DNA of 64,000 nt from Hirsutella rhossiliensis (lineage: Eukaryota > Ascomycota > Sordariomycetes > Hypocreales > Ophiocordycipitaceae), in the NCBI RefSeq assembly GCF_020360975.1, contig NW_025408671.1:2666001-2730000 (forward strand), in the 5' to 3' direction. Below, piece by piece: positions 11,513 to 21,122 of this stretch (positions are counted from its first letter, which is position 1; every line of letters begins with the position of its first letter). The position numbers were made by a program, and so were the translations under genes. Under the pieces are notes generated by a model. That model made no database searches and was not told the origin of the DNA. It was given only the letters and a program-made list of their open reading frames with translations.

Positions 11513-12643
11513 ATGTTCTCGACGACGACCGGCTCCCGGGAGTCTAGCGGGCCGTCTCTGGTCGGCGGCAGTAGGATGGGCGTCCGGGCCCTCACCCACG
11601 CCGAGGGCTTACAACCACGCAAGTTGCCCGAGGACCTGCCCTCCATCTCTTTCTACGGATCCCTCGTCCACCCGCAGACACCGCCTGAGTCTGCTTCTGG
11701 CAGCCCTCGGTTAAAGATCGAGGGCAACTCCTCACCCGTCGATGGCCGACTGTACGAAACTCGGCGCTTGTCGTACGCCGGTCCCTACTCGAGCCGTTCT
11801 CGGGATTGCTCCCCGCTTCCCAGCATCTCTCGCCTCAACCCTTACAGCCATACTCTTGTCAGGCTTCCAAGCCTAGACGAGTTTGACCAAGGAGTTGAGG
11901 CTCTGGCCCGGTCTCATGGCCCGCCGCGCCCTCACACTCCACCTTCGCCTCTCCCCAGCCTGACGCGAGGCGGGGTCCTTCCTCCGCCACACATGGCTCA
12001 TGGATACATATCCCACGACGGCTATCCTGTCGGTCATGGCAACGATCCTTTCGCCCATGGGCAGACGGCCCTGGACAGTTATCCCAGCCCCCCTCCGGAG
12101 GAGAACCGACATATCAACCAAAAGTACACCACTGAGGAAGGCGACTTCATCATCTATGCCTGGCACGACAAGAAGCTCAAGTGGCAACGCATCAAGCAAG
12201 ATTTTGCGGCCATGTTTGGGAGAGTCCCTGAGCGGACTGTCCAGGGCCTGCAAGCTTGGTATTACCGCATGAACCAGAGAATCCCGCTTTGGGACCAGGA
12301 TGGCTGGCTCATGTTCGACAACGAAGATGACTTGGAGCCCAAGTACATCAGCATCAAGTGCAGGGAGAGGGACAGCCAGGACAAGCCCATGGAACCTTTG
12401 GGTCTGGCTCAACGATATCCTGAGCGGGCCATCCACTACTCATGGGTCGACCCTGAGCTGAAGCGCAAGTCGCAAGACTGGGGTAGGTTTCCATCCATTC
12501 ATCCAGCGCATATCCCTGCACCCTTGTATCACCACCCGTGCTGACGGTTTTTTCTTTCTTTCCCAGCCTCGAAACGAGCAATGCAATACCGTGAGCGCCG
12601 TGAGCGCAGAAAAAGAAAAGAGCAGCGACGACTCAAGCTTTAG
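11513..12643 (+). CDS. Myb/SANT-like (homeodomain-like) DNA-binding protein
   Basis: Two exons, 11513-12482 and 12567-12643, joined in phase (TGG G|CC TCG) to give 348 residues. The N-terminal two-thirds is Ser/Pro-rich. A conserved block at about 205-290 begins KYTTEEGDFIIYAWHDKKLKW and continues with AMFGRVPERTVQGLQAWYYRMN. It has the spaced tryptophans and helix pattern of a Myb/SANT-like helix-turn-helix, followed by a conserved acidic segment (DEDG-like WDQDGWLMFDNEDDLEP). The C-terminus, after the 84-nt intron, is strongly basic (RERRERRKRKEQRR) and may be a nuclear localisation signal. The frame is open upstream to 11279, so a longer N-terminus is possible; 11513 was chosen because the extension looks like leader sequence. 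I do not recognise a named orthologue. A transcription regulator is inferred. Confidence 0.78.
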
Positions 12644-14062
12644 AGGCCATGGAGTACGAGCCTTTTTTGAGTTTTCCCCGGGATACGAATGAGCACGGAA
12701 ATGATCACTGGACGACCTCGCACATACCAAAAAAGGGGCCCACGGGCCCCACCATGTACTATAACCTGCCCCCGACGCGCACCACGTTGTTTATCCTTTC
12801 TTGGCCTATCATTTTTCTTATGTCGAGACGTTCACACGAACGTGGCATTGATGAGCAAAATTCGCGAGAGGGCAGCTTGGCTCGTTGGGCTATTTGCTTG
12901 CGGCCTGGGGGCTGGGTATGGGGGGGGGACGGGGCCAGAGGCTGACCGCCCTCGCCCGGCGTCGTTACCCCACCCTGCTTACCATGTGTACTATTAGACG
13001 ACCGGCACGCCCAGTCCGGCGTAATGAAGAGGAGGAACATGAGCATGACGTCGAGACGGATAATGGATTTGGCGAGCTGGTTGGCCGTTTTCCATAGCGG
13101 GCCATTTTCGGGACTTTTCCCGTGTACAATATACCAACAAGAGCATTTGTGTGGCATTTTCCCTCCCCCGTGCACTCGTAGCGATGCTAAACAAAGCGAT
13201 GTCCGATCTTGTGGTGTGGAGGGGGGGGAAAGTTCCGCCTTTCTTGCCTCTCTTCCCGCCCTAGCCACCCCTGGCAAAGACGAGCGCACGCGGTGTCCTT
13301 GGCGTACCAACGACAGACCCGGGCGCGCGGATAAGAGAGAAGAGAGACGGGGTAGTTGGCCCTTTTCTCTCCGCCATCCGCACTCCGACCTCTGCGGACC
13401 CTGTGCGCGCCACCGTGCCTGGTGGACGGGCTCACCGCTTGTGGCGGGTTGCCTGGACAGCGGGAGGGGGTAATGGGGAGGATTTGCAAGTCCTCTCTGG
13501 ATGTCCACCCCGGAATCCTGGCGCGGGGACAAAAACAAAGGGCGACAAACCCAAGCTTGTGGGTGGCGGGCCATGGCTTCGAGGCTGCCGGGCCGCAGCT
13601 CAAGGTGCCCAACTACACTCGCACACGCACAAGCAGCTCCATGTACATACAGCACCATACGCACAGCGCGCAGCGCACAAGCAGGGCGGTCGATGCACCC
13701 GGATGATTCCGTGCGCACGTGGTCGAAGTCGCCGCAGCAGGGGCAAGGGCGAGGCCAAGGCAACGTGGTCGAGGCGAGGTGCCGGCCGCGCACGACGTCG
13801 CTACGACCATCGCTGATGCCATTGGATCACGCAAGGCGGCGAGCGACGAGGCTCGAGCCGGTTGGCGGAGTTGGCAGGAGGGGAGGAAACGAAGAAGGGA
13901 GCCTGGCGCGGTGGCCTGGGGCGTATGCTGCGTCTTCCGCAGACGTTGGGTCTCACGTGGCGACGCACGTTCACTCACGGTTGGGTCATGCTGGCAACCG
14001 CTGGCGGGGCTTAATATAGTAAACAACGACATGGTCAAGCCGGGCCCAACCTTCGCGGCTAC
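12644..14062. other. Convergent intergenic region, no gene seen
   Basis: Lies between the 3' ends of the Myb-like gene (+) and IWR1 (-). A minus-strand frame of about 340 codons (12759-13793) is open, but it has no domain, a high Arg/Cys/Ser content and no splice logic. I read it as a GC-rich random frame. Confidence 0.5.
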
Positions 14063-15457
14063 TCATCCGAAAGCCGAGTTGCGCTGCATAAAGGCCCGGA
14101 TGCGGGCCAACCTGGTCTCGTCATCATCATCATCCCCGTCGCCACCCAGGAGCAGGTCGTCGTTGTCCTCCCCTTCAGAGCAAATGGTGTTGTCAAACTC
14201 CTCGTCGTCGGAGGCGGCGCCGTTGCGGTAGCAGTAAGGCTGACGGCCGTATTCATCGTCCGACTCGACCTCGTCCTCCGGGTAGTCTGCTGTGTAGTGG
14301 TTCTCGGCTGTGCGTATGTCAGCGTGCCGGCCGCAAACGTGGGACGTTGCTTGCTACAAGCCACCTCCCACTTTTGTGGGAAAGGGTGAGCCTACCGTTC
14401 TCGTCGTCGTCGTCCTCGAGGTCGTCGTCGTCCTCGTGCATGGATCCGAAGAAGAGTAAGGTCTCATCGTCGTCATCCAGGACTAAGACGCCAATGTCCG
14501 AGGGAGACACGTTCAAGGCGACCGAGTTCGCTGGGATGCGCACATACTCCTCGATGATCCAATCGTCATCGTCGCCCTCCTCTTCGCTGGCTTCGTCCAT
14601 GACTACGTCCTGGGGCTCATTGGCTGGAGCAGATTCCGGATGACGCTCTATATATCTCTGAGCGGGCGCCCTGGGCTTGAACCTTGGTTTCTTGGCTTGT
14701 CGCTTCTCCTGCTCCATGCTATGGAGATTTGCGCCGAGCTCGTTGAGAACCCAGCGGTTCATGTCGGAAGCAATCTTATCCATGTCCTCGGTATGGCGGT
14801 TCGTGAGCGACGTCGGAAGAGGCGCGTGAACCGGTGCATCTTGGCGAAGTTGGCGAGATTTGCTTACGACGCCTGGCCGCTTCAATTGATTTCTCTCGAC
14901 CGTGTCTAGGGGAGCAGGACTTGGTATCGGCACTTGACTCTCGTCTTGCGACGCCACTTGTAGTGCTGCGAGATCCATCCGGGGTTTCGAGGGCTTGCCA
15001 TTCCGGCTTCGCTCGACAAAGATGGTGGGCACGCTCCGTGCCTGCTTGGAGATTCTGGCATTGAGGGCTGGGCCCTTTGCTGCTGCCAGGGTCGACCGCG
15101 AGAGATGAAACCTTCGCGGCTCCACCAAACCGAGGCCGGCCTCTCGAATTGGAGATGCGGCCGCATCTAGTGGAGGATGCGCTCTGGCGAGATTGTCGGC
15201 GGGGGCAGAGGCATCTTCCGGGTGAGAGGTGTGGATGACAGGTCTGTCGCTCGCTTGCGGGGCGGGTTGAGACGCGGGATCTCGACGCTGGTATGCCCAG
15301 TTGCTGCCACTACGATGCCTCTTCTGGCCATCGTCAAATTCTGCGCCTGGTCAGCCAGGCCTCAGTGTAGCGGAGGAGGCGACTGACGAAGAAAAGTGAC
15401 GGGGGCTTCCTCGACCCGTTTCCGCTTGACGCGGATGAGCTGCGGAGGAATTGACAT
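14063..15457 (-). CDS. IWR1: Iwr1, RNA polymerase II nuclear import adaptor
   Basis: Three exons on the minus strand: 15457-15388, 15340-14396 and 14307-14063, giving 419 residues. Introns are only 47 nt and 88 nt. The N-terminus MSIPPQLIRVKRKR followed by APVTFLQFDDGQKR is the family's start signature and shows the 15457 ATG is right. It contains the bipartite basic stretch used for nuclear import. The middle is disordered with a predicted helical MNRWVLNELGANL block. The C-terminal Iwr1 domain straddles the second intron: WIIEEYVRIP, then ENHYTADYPEDE and long Asp/Glu runs, ending RIRAFMQRNSAFG. In yeast Iwr1 binds assembled RNA polymerase II in the active-centre cleft and takes it to the nucleus. 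The acidic runs are DNA-level GAC/GAG repeats. Confidence 0.88.
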
Positions 15458-16733
15458 GGGTGACGGTTGAAGACAGAGTCCAGAAGGCGTCGGGTCGGAA
15501 GAAGAGAGCCTGAGGCCCCGAGTGGTCGAGGGAAGACGGCGGGTTGGAACGTTGAAATGGGTTGGTTGTTTTATCGCCATTTGTCGACGGTCGTTGAAGG
15601 GAGCCAATCGCTGTCGAGGAGATACGTACCACCGTTACGTCAGCGTGCCCACAAGCACTGGAAACTCCCGCCAGTCCACTGTACTTTGTACGGGGCCGGT
15701 ACCCACAAGAAAGCATCCTCCAACCTCCAACCTTTGACAAGATGAAGGTGCTACGTGAATTGATACGTGGATCAATCGGATATCAAAATTCAATCAAGAT
15801 TCCGTGCTGCCATGCAGCCGTCTGTGACGGGCATGGAGTATCCAATAGACGGAAATCATGGTGTAAGAATCTCGTTGGGCACCGGCAAGTCGTAACCTTG
15901 ACGTCATGAGCGGAGGAAAACCAAAAGAGTGGCGTCTGAATAAGAGGGGAAGAATGAGGGGAAAGAAAGCTATTCATCTCCCCGGAAAGGGAGCAAAGCT
16001 GGAAGAACAATAAGAAAGGGTCCAGAAGCAGTCGAAAGGCATGGTTGGATGGCCAGGCCGGGCCAATAAGACAAGCCCAACGAGAGAAGAGACGGGAGAG
16101 AATTCTATATTGTCGAGGCTTTCAAGTACAAGTCGTGTGTCGACTCTTGACTCTTGCGAGATACCTTATCTTCGCTACTGGACGCCAGACGCTATGTCTC
16201 GCATGATACAGTGATGGCACACCGCCACCAACCGTGTTGGGGAAGCAAAGGCACACGCAGTTCTGCCAAGTCGCAGTACCTGCGAGGAAGTACTGACCGG
16301 GATGCAAAGCACGCCTCCCTCCCTCAACATCAGACACACATACATACTGTGCATACTGTACCTACCGAAATCTGCACCCGTGAAGCACAGCCCACCGCCG
16401 AATCGATCCACTGCCCGCTTCACGTGCCCTCCAGCCTGCAAACTTGCTTCCGGATTCCTAGCCCGTCGTCATCAAACTCTCCGTCATTCCATCGACATCG
16501 AGCCTGTGTTGAGGAGCACCAACCATTCATCGCATCGCACCCACCGACTGCTGTCCATGACATCCCCGTCTCCGTATCACAACCGCTCGATTGAGAGACG
16601 CACTGGCAATCCGGCCGCTTCCCACATGAACTTGTCAAAGCAGTTGACGAGTGCTTGACCACGCCTTGACTCCCCGCCCTACGATCCGCCAGGCAGACGA
16701 CTGCACCCAGGTTGCCATCGGGCAATATCTACT
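15458..16733. promoter_or_regulatory. Divergent promoter region of IWR1 and the CBM48 gene
   Basis: About 1.3 kb between two divergent start codons. Short frames near 16150-16660 look like leader sequence (CT- and CA-rich) rather than genes. No specific binding site can be named from sequence alone. Confidence 0.4.
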
Positions 16734-17968
16734 ATGTTGGAATCTTCCACTCTCGTGACAATAGCCTTTCGCAGGGCGGGAGCGCAGCCCCCTATCTACC
16801 TGGCTGGGACATTCTCTGACCCGGCCTGGCAGCCTCGAGAGATGCAGTATACTGTAGATGGCGCGGGGGAGCACTGCTTTACAGCCCGAGTTTCTGTTCA
16901 GTCCGGCCTCGAGTACCAATACAGGTTCAGGGCCGCAGAGAGTGACGACTGGCTCTTGGACGAGCACAGCAGCATAGGTAGGCTCTCTTGGCTCGCGGCA
17001 AGTTCTGGTTTCGTGTGACTTGACTGGCGTCTAGTGACGGATCATCGAGGAAACAAGACCAATCTACTCAAAGCGCCAGCGATGGACCGTGCCCCCAAGC
17101 AGAGGCAGTCGTCTCCCGAGGTGCCGCAGAGAGCAATCGAGTCGGTGCCCGTTCCTGGTCTGCCTGGAACCATGAGCGGCGCGTCTGCGCAAGGCAAACC
17201 AGGCGCGGCCAGTGCCGCTGACGCCACGAATGGCGCAAGATCTCGTACCCCAACCGAGGTGGTTTCATCTACGGCGGCCGAAGTTGCAGACACTGCCGCC
17301 CAGTTCGATGACGTGAGGATAACTATCTAGGTAGATGGCCGCTCATTTGCACACAGTACTGACTGCGTCTTGTCCAGCCGAAGAACACAATGCCTTCCCG
17401 TCCCGAAAAGCTCCAAGACACAGGTGACGCAACAGGCGACCACGAAGATTTCAAGTCGCCACTCTTTGCCCACGAGGCCTTTGGAGCGAGCGAGACAGCC
17501 GACGATGGCTTCGATCACGAGCCGCAGGACTTCGCGGTCAACAGCCCCAATTCAAGGCTGTCGTTTGGCAACTACGGGGTGGGTCGTGTTGACGTTGACG
17601 ACCCGACACTTGAAAAGTTCCCGTCCGAACGATCGTCAGTTCTTGACGCATTGCGCAGGATCCAGTCCGGCCACGATGACAACCACCCTCATCTGGAGCA
17701 TCTCCAGCTATCCCCTCGGACTGCGCCACTGAGGGGCGGCTTCGCCGACTCTGCCGATGGCACTGTTGCTGTGGGATCCGGAGGAAGAGAAAGCAGGCCA
17801 TCGCATAGCAGTTTAGGACGTACCAGATCTGCTGTGTCTCTGGGGTCTATCGCGGAGGAGCCGAGAGCCGGGGTCGGCGACGACTTTACACAGCCAGCAA
17901 GCCCAGAAAACAAGACACCGCCGACAGACGAAGAAGAGATGTTGTTGATGAGACCGATCAAAGCATGA
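16734..17968 (+). CDS. AMPK-type glycogen-binding (CBM48) domain protein
   Basis: Three exons: 16734-16977, 17035-17312 and 17378-17968 (introns 57 and 65 nt), giving 370 residues. Residues about 4-92 form a CBM48/AMPK1-like beta-sandwich: VTIAFRRAGAQPPIYLAGTF, then W-QPREM, GEHCFTARV, EYQYRFRAAESDDWLLDE and, across the first splice site, TDHRGNKTNLL. The rest is low-complexity, with Ser/Pro/Glu-rich segments, a PGLPGTMSGASAQGKPG stretch and an acidic tail. It lacks the C-terminal ASC domain that binds the alpha and gamma subunits in true AMPK beta proteins, so it is not a normal SNF1 beta subunit. It may target a partner to glycogen or another glucan; that is inference. It is followed after about 400 nt by MRH4 on the same strand. 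Confidence 0.83.
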
Positions 17969-18376
17969 GATTGAGTGGAGGTGCTCGGGGGGTTGAAGTT
18001 GAAGAGCATGGCGCTGGCTGGCTGGCGGATGGACAGAAGCCGTAGGGAATATTTCGATGTTTGTACCATTCGAGAATGACGTGATTGTGCATCGGTCGGG
18101 TGCTCCGTCATGCTGTGGGATATCGTGCAGCAGCCGCCGAAGCCACTTGCTATTTTCTGCGTCAAGGTGGTGCTCATTCGTTGGAAGAGTCCAAGGTTGC
18201 ACAAGTTGGACTCCTGGCCTTGACGGGCCGCCATTCCGAGTCTCCACCGAAACCCGGCGCTTTTGGGGCCGATGCGCCGATCTTCCGGGACCCACCAATG
18301 GCGCAGCGACCTGGCATAGGGAGAAAAATCCTCCAGCCTTCCCACCACGCAACGACCTCTCCCCACGCAGCGCCCA
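17969..18376. other. Short spacer between CBM48 gene and MRH4
   Basis: About 400 nt holding the 3' end of one gene and the promoter of the next on the same strand. No gene is seen. Confidence 0.5.
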
Positions 18377-20206
18377 ATGGCTCCGATGACGGGCTGCTCC
18401 CTGTGCCTTGTCGCGCTGGGGCACCGTCCAGTGCCTCGCGGCTTTGCGCAGACATGCCTCGGCCTGCGCTTCTTTGCTCGCTCGGTCAAGCCCCGGCCCT
18501 CACGCATGGTCCTGTCCGACCAGGTCCATCGCACTCCCACGCCTCGCGGTGGTCGCAGGCCACGCCAGGCGGCCGTCGATGGCCCCTTTGCCGGCATGAA
18601 CAGGACGGTCGCAAACGTCGATGCACCTCAATCTCGAGCTCCACGCGTTGCGCCACGCTTCGGCACCGAGGACAGGAGGAGAGACGACAGGAGGAGAGAC
18701 GGCCGAAGGGACCACAAGGAGCGGGCCAAGGAAGATCGGAAAGCACTCAATATGCAGCGCGCGCTGGCCATTGTCACATACGGGCAGCGCGCATCCATCA
18801 AGGAGCGCCTGCAACACTTTGAGACGTTTGACCAGTTCGACCTACTGCCATCCATCCAGACGGGCGTGACGGAGGAGCTCTTCAAGGGCATGGTTGACAT
18901 TCGCCCGACCCCCGTGCAGCGCTTGGCTATCCCTGCACTTCTTGGGCAGTCGAGCCCGCGGCTACGAAAGAAGCGAAGCGAAGGAAAGGAGTCCTTTTTG
19001 CTGGCGGCAGAGACGGGCTCGGGCAAGACGCTGGCCTATCTCCTCCCCGCCATCGATGCCCTTAAGGTTGCCGAAGCCGAGGACCCGGAAATCAAAGCCT
19101 ACAAAGAGCGCCAAGAGACCATCGAAGCTATGGACAAGGCCTCCAACGTCAAGACCAAGCCCTTTAATGAGCCGCATCCCACCATGGCTCGCCCCAAGGT
19201 TATCGTGCTTGTCCCCTCGGCCGAGCTGGCCCAGCAAGTTATGCGCGTCGCCAAGTTGCTGTCGCACGTGGTCAAGTTCAAGACGGAAATGCTGTCATCG
19301 GACCTCAAGCCTCAGCAGATCCAGCGCAATCTCTACGGCCCCAAAGGCCTTGACGTTGTCGTTTCCACACCGCACCTGCTGGCGTCCATCGCCAAGTCGG
19401 ACCCCAACATCCTATCTCGCGTCTCGCATCTGATTGTTGACGAGGCGGACTCTCTATTTGACCGGAGCTTTTCGCCCGTCACGACGAGCATCATCGAACG
19501 GGCGACGCCATCCATGCAGCAGTTTGTCTGCTGCTCGGCGACGATCCCGAGAAGGCTCAACAGCTTCCTTGCCGTCAACTACCCCAAGATGATCCGTCTC
19601 ACCACGCCAAACCTTCACGCCATCCCGCGGCGTGTTCAGCTGGGCGTCATTGATGTGTGCAAGGATCCGTACCGCAACAACAAGGATCTCGCCTGCGCCG
19701 ACGTCATCCACTCCATTGGCCGAGAGGCCTCACTGCACGAGGGGCCTGTCAAGGGCGTGGTCGACGTCCGCCGAGTACTGGTCTTTGTCAACGAGCGCAC
19801 CAAGACCGAGGAGGTTGCCGAGTATCTTCGATCCAAGGGCATCGACGCCGAGGCTTTGCATCGGGATGCAGGAGAGAAACGCCATGGCGAGACGCTCGAT
19901 ACCTTTACGTCGGCCGAGCCGCTGCGCATCCGCGCTCCGCAGGACACGGGACGCAAGCGGGCCCTGCACAACGTCAAGGTCCTTGTCGTGACGGATCTCG
20001 CTTCCCGAGGCATCGACACACTGCCCGTGCGGCACGTCATCCTGTACGATGTGCCGCACACGACCATCGACTTCATCCACCGCCTCGGCCGGGCAGGACG
20101 AATGGGACGACGCGGACGAGGCATTGTCCTCGTGGGCAACGATGACCGGAGAGATGTCGTTTCCGAGGTGAAGCGCAGCATGTTTATGGGCCAGGCGCTG
20201 ATTTAA
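18377..20206 (+). CDS. MRH4: Mrh4, mitochondrial DEAD-box RNA helicase
   Basis: Single exon, 609 residues. The first about 45 residues are rich in Arg, Ala, Leu and Ser with no acidic residue until later, consistent with a mitochondrial targeting peptide. A basic linker (98-125) precedes the helicase core. Motifs seen: Q motif RPTPVQ at about 176, Walker A AETGSGKT at 211-218, DEAD at 355-358, SAT at 387-389, TDLASRGID, and motif VI HRLGRAGRMG at about 568. A family-typical insertion lies between motifs I and Ia (about 230-270). In yeast, Mrh4 helps assemble the large mitochondrial ribosomal subunit late in biogenesis. The gene starts at the first ATG giving the presequence. A different organellar DEAD-box helicase is the only realistic alternative. 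Confidence 0.9.
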   Translation: MAPMTGCSLCLVALGHRPVPRGFAQTCLGLRFFARSVKPRPSRMVLSDQVHRTPTPRGGRRPRQAAVDGPFAGMNRTVANVDAPQSRAPRVAPRFGTEDRRRDDRRRDGRRDHKERAKEDRKALNMQRALAIVTYGQRASIKERLQHFETFDQFDLLPSIQTGVTEELFKGMVDIRPTPVQRLAIPALLGQSSPRLRKKRSEGKESFLLAAETGSGKTLAYLLPAIDALKVAEAEDPEIKAYKERQETIEAMDKASNVKTKPFNEPHPTMARPKVIVLVPSAELAQQVMRVAKLLSHVVKFKTEMLSSDLKPQQIQRNLYGPKGLDVVVSTPHLLASIAKSDPNILSRVSHLIVDEADSLFDRSFSPVTTSIIERATPSMQQFVCCSATIPRRLNSFLAVNYPKMIRLTTPNLHAIPRRVQLGVIDVCKDPYRNNKDLACADVIHSIGREASLHEGPVKGVVDVRRVLVFVNERTKTEEVAEYLRSKGIDAEALHRDAGEKRHGETLDTFTSAEPLRIRAPQDTGRKRALHNVKVLVVTDLASRGIDTLPVRHVILYDVPHTTIDFIHRLGRAGRMGRRGRGIVLVGNDDRRDVVSEVKRSMFMGQALI

Positions 20207-21122
20207 TCGAAAATGGATGCAGACAACTTATTCAAGCATGACAATAGCCGGCGCTGAAAAAGAGAGGTATTTGGAAATAGCACAGCGAGGTACGTGTATT
20301 ATACTTGTACGATGACATGGGGATAAATACCAGAGCTGGAATCTCGGGACTTGTTTGTGCATTGTACACAGAGGACCTCATGGACCCTGTTTTAGAAGGC
20401 GCATGGAGTGGCGACTGGGCATCCAAGATTCATCACTATCCTTTCGCGTTCAGCATTGCGAACCCCTGTCTTTTGAGCAAGAGGCGTCCGGTGCGCGGAT
20501 CGAGTCGAGAGACTGGGGTCAGCGTCTGCCGATCCGGACGCCGTCTCGGGATCTAAGAGAGGTTTGTGCATCCTTGGGTCTCAGGTGGATTCGACGGAGG
20601 CTTTTCTGGACACGACAGATACCTTGCCCGCCATGACTGGGATTATAAACACAGGAGCCTGTCACAAAAGCTGCAGCTTCGTCGAGACCTTTGTTCGTCA
20701 GTGGGTGATGGCGTTGCGGAGACATTCAGTAAATGCATAAAGCGGTGGACATTGAGTAGTTGCATCTATCCGGTATGTGGCTGGTAGTATTTCGGGTAAG
20801 CCCGTCCATCCGACCCGCCGCCGCGTCGCGACGCGTCTCCGTCGTTATTTTTTTCTTCTCCCCCGCCCCACACCCCAAACCTCTCACTCACCCACTCCAT
20901 CCCGAATCCCCACTCGTCGCCACTCAACTTCTCGCTGCTTCCGTCCGCTTCCGGACCAAGGATGAATGGTGCTATAGCACCTTGACAGCGCGTCGACCGA
21001 AGCTCATCGACGGCCCTTCTACATATCCGCGCCGTGCTCGCCCATCCATCCGTCGCTTGCCGAGACTTTCTCCTACCACCCACCCAGCCAACACTGGCAG
21101 TCTGCGAAGTCGCCAGTAGGCA
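20207..21122. other. Intergenic region, no gene seen
   Basis: Spacer of about 0.9 kb. From 20800 the plus strand is CT- and CA-rich, probably the leader of the next gene. No open frame looks coding. Confidence 0.5.

Noticed and set aside
12759..13793. 344-codon minus-strand frame in the IWR1/Myb-like spacer
   Set aside because: Not antisense to a gene, but composition is random-like (Arg, Cys, Ser, Pro), with no domain, signal or consistent splice structure.
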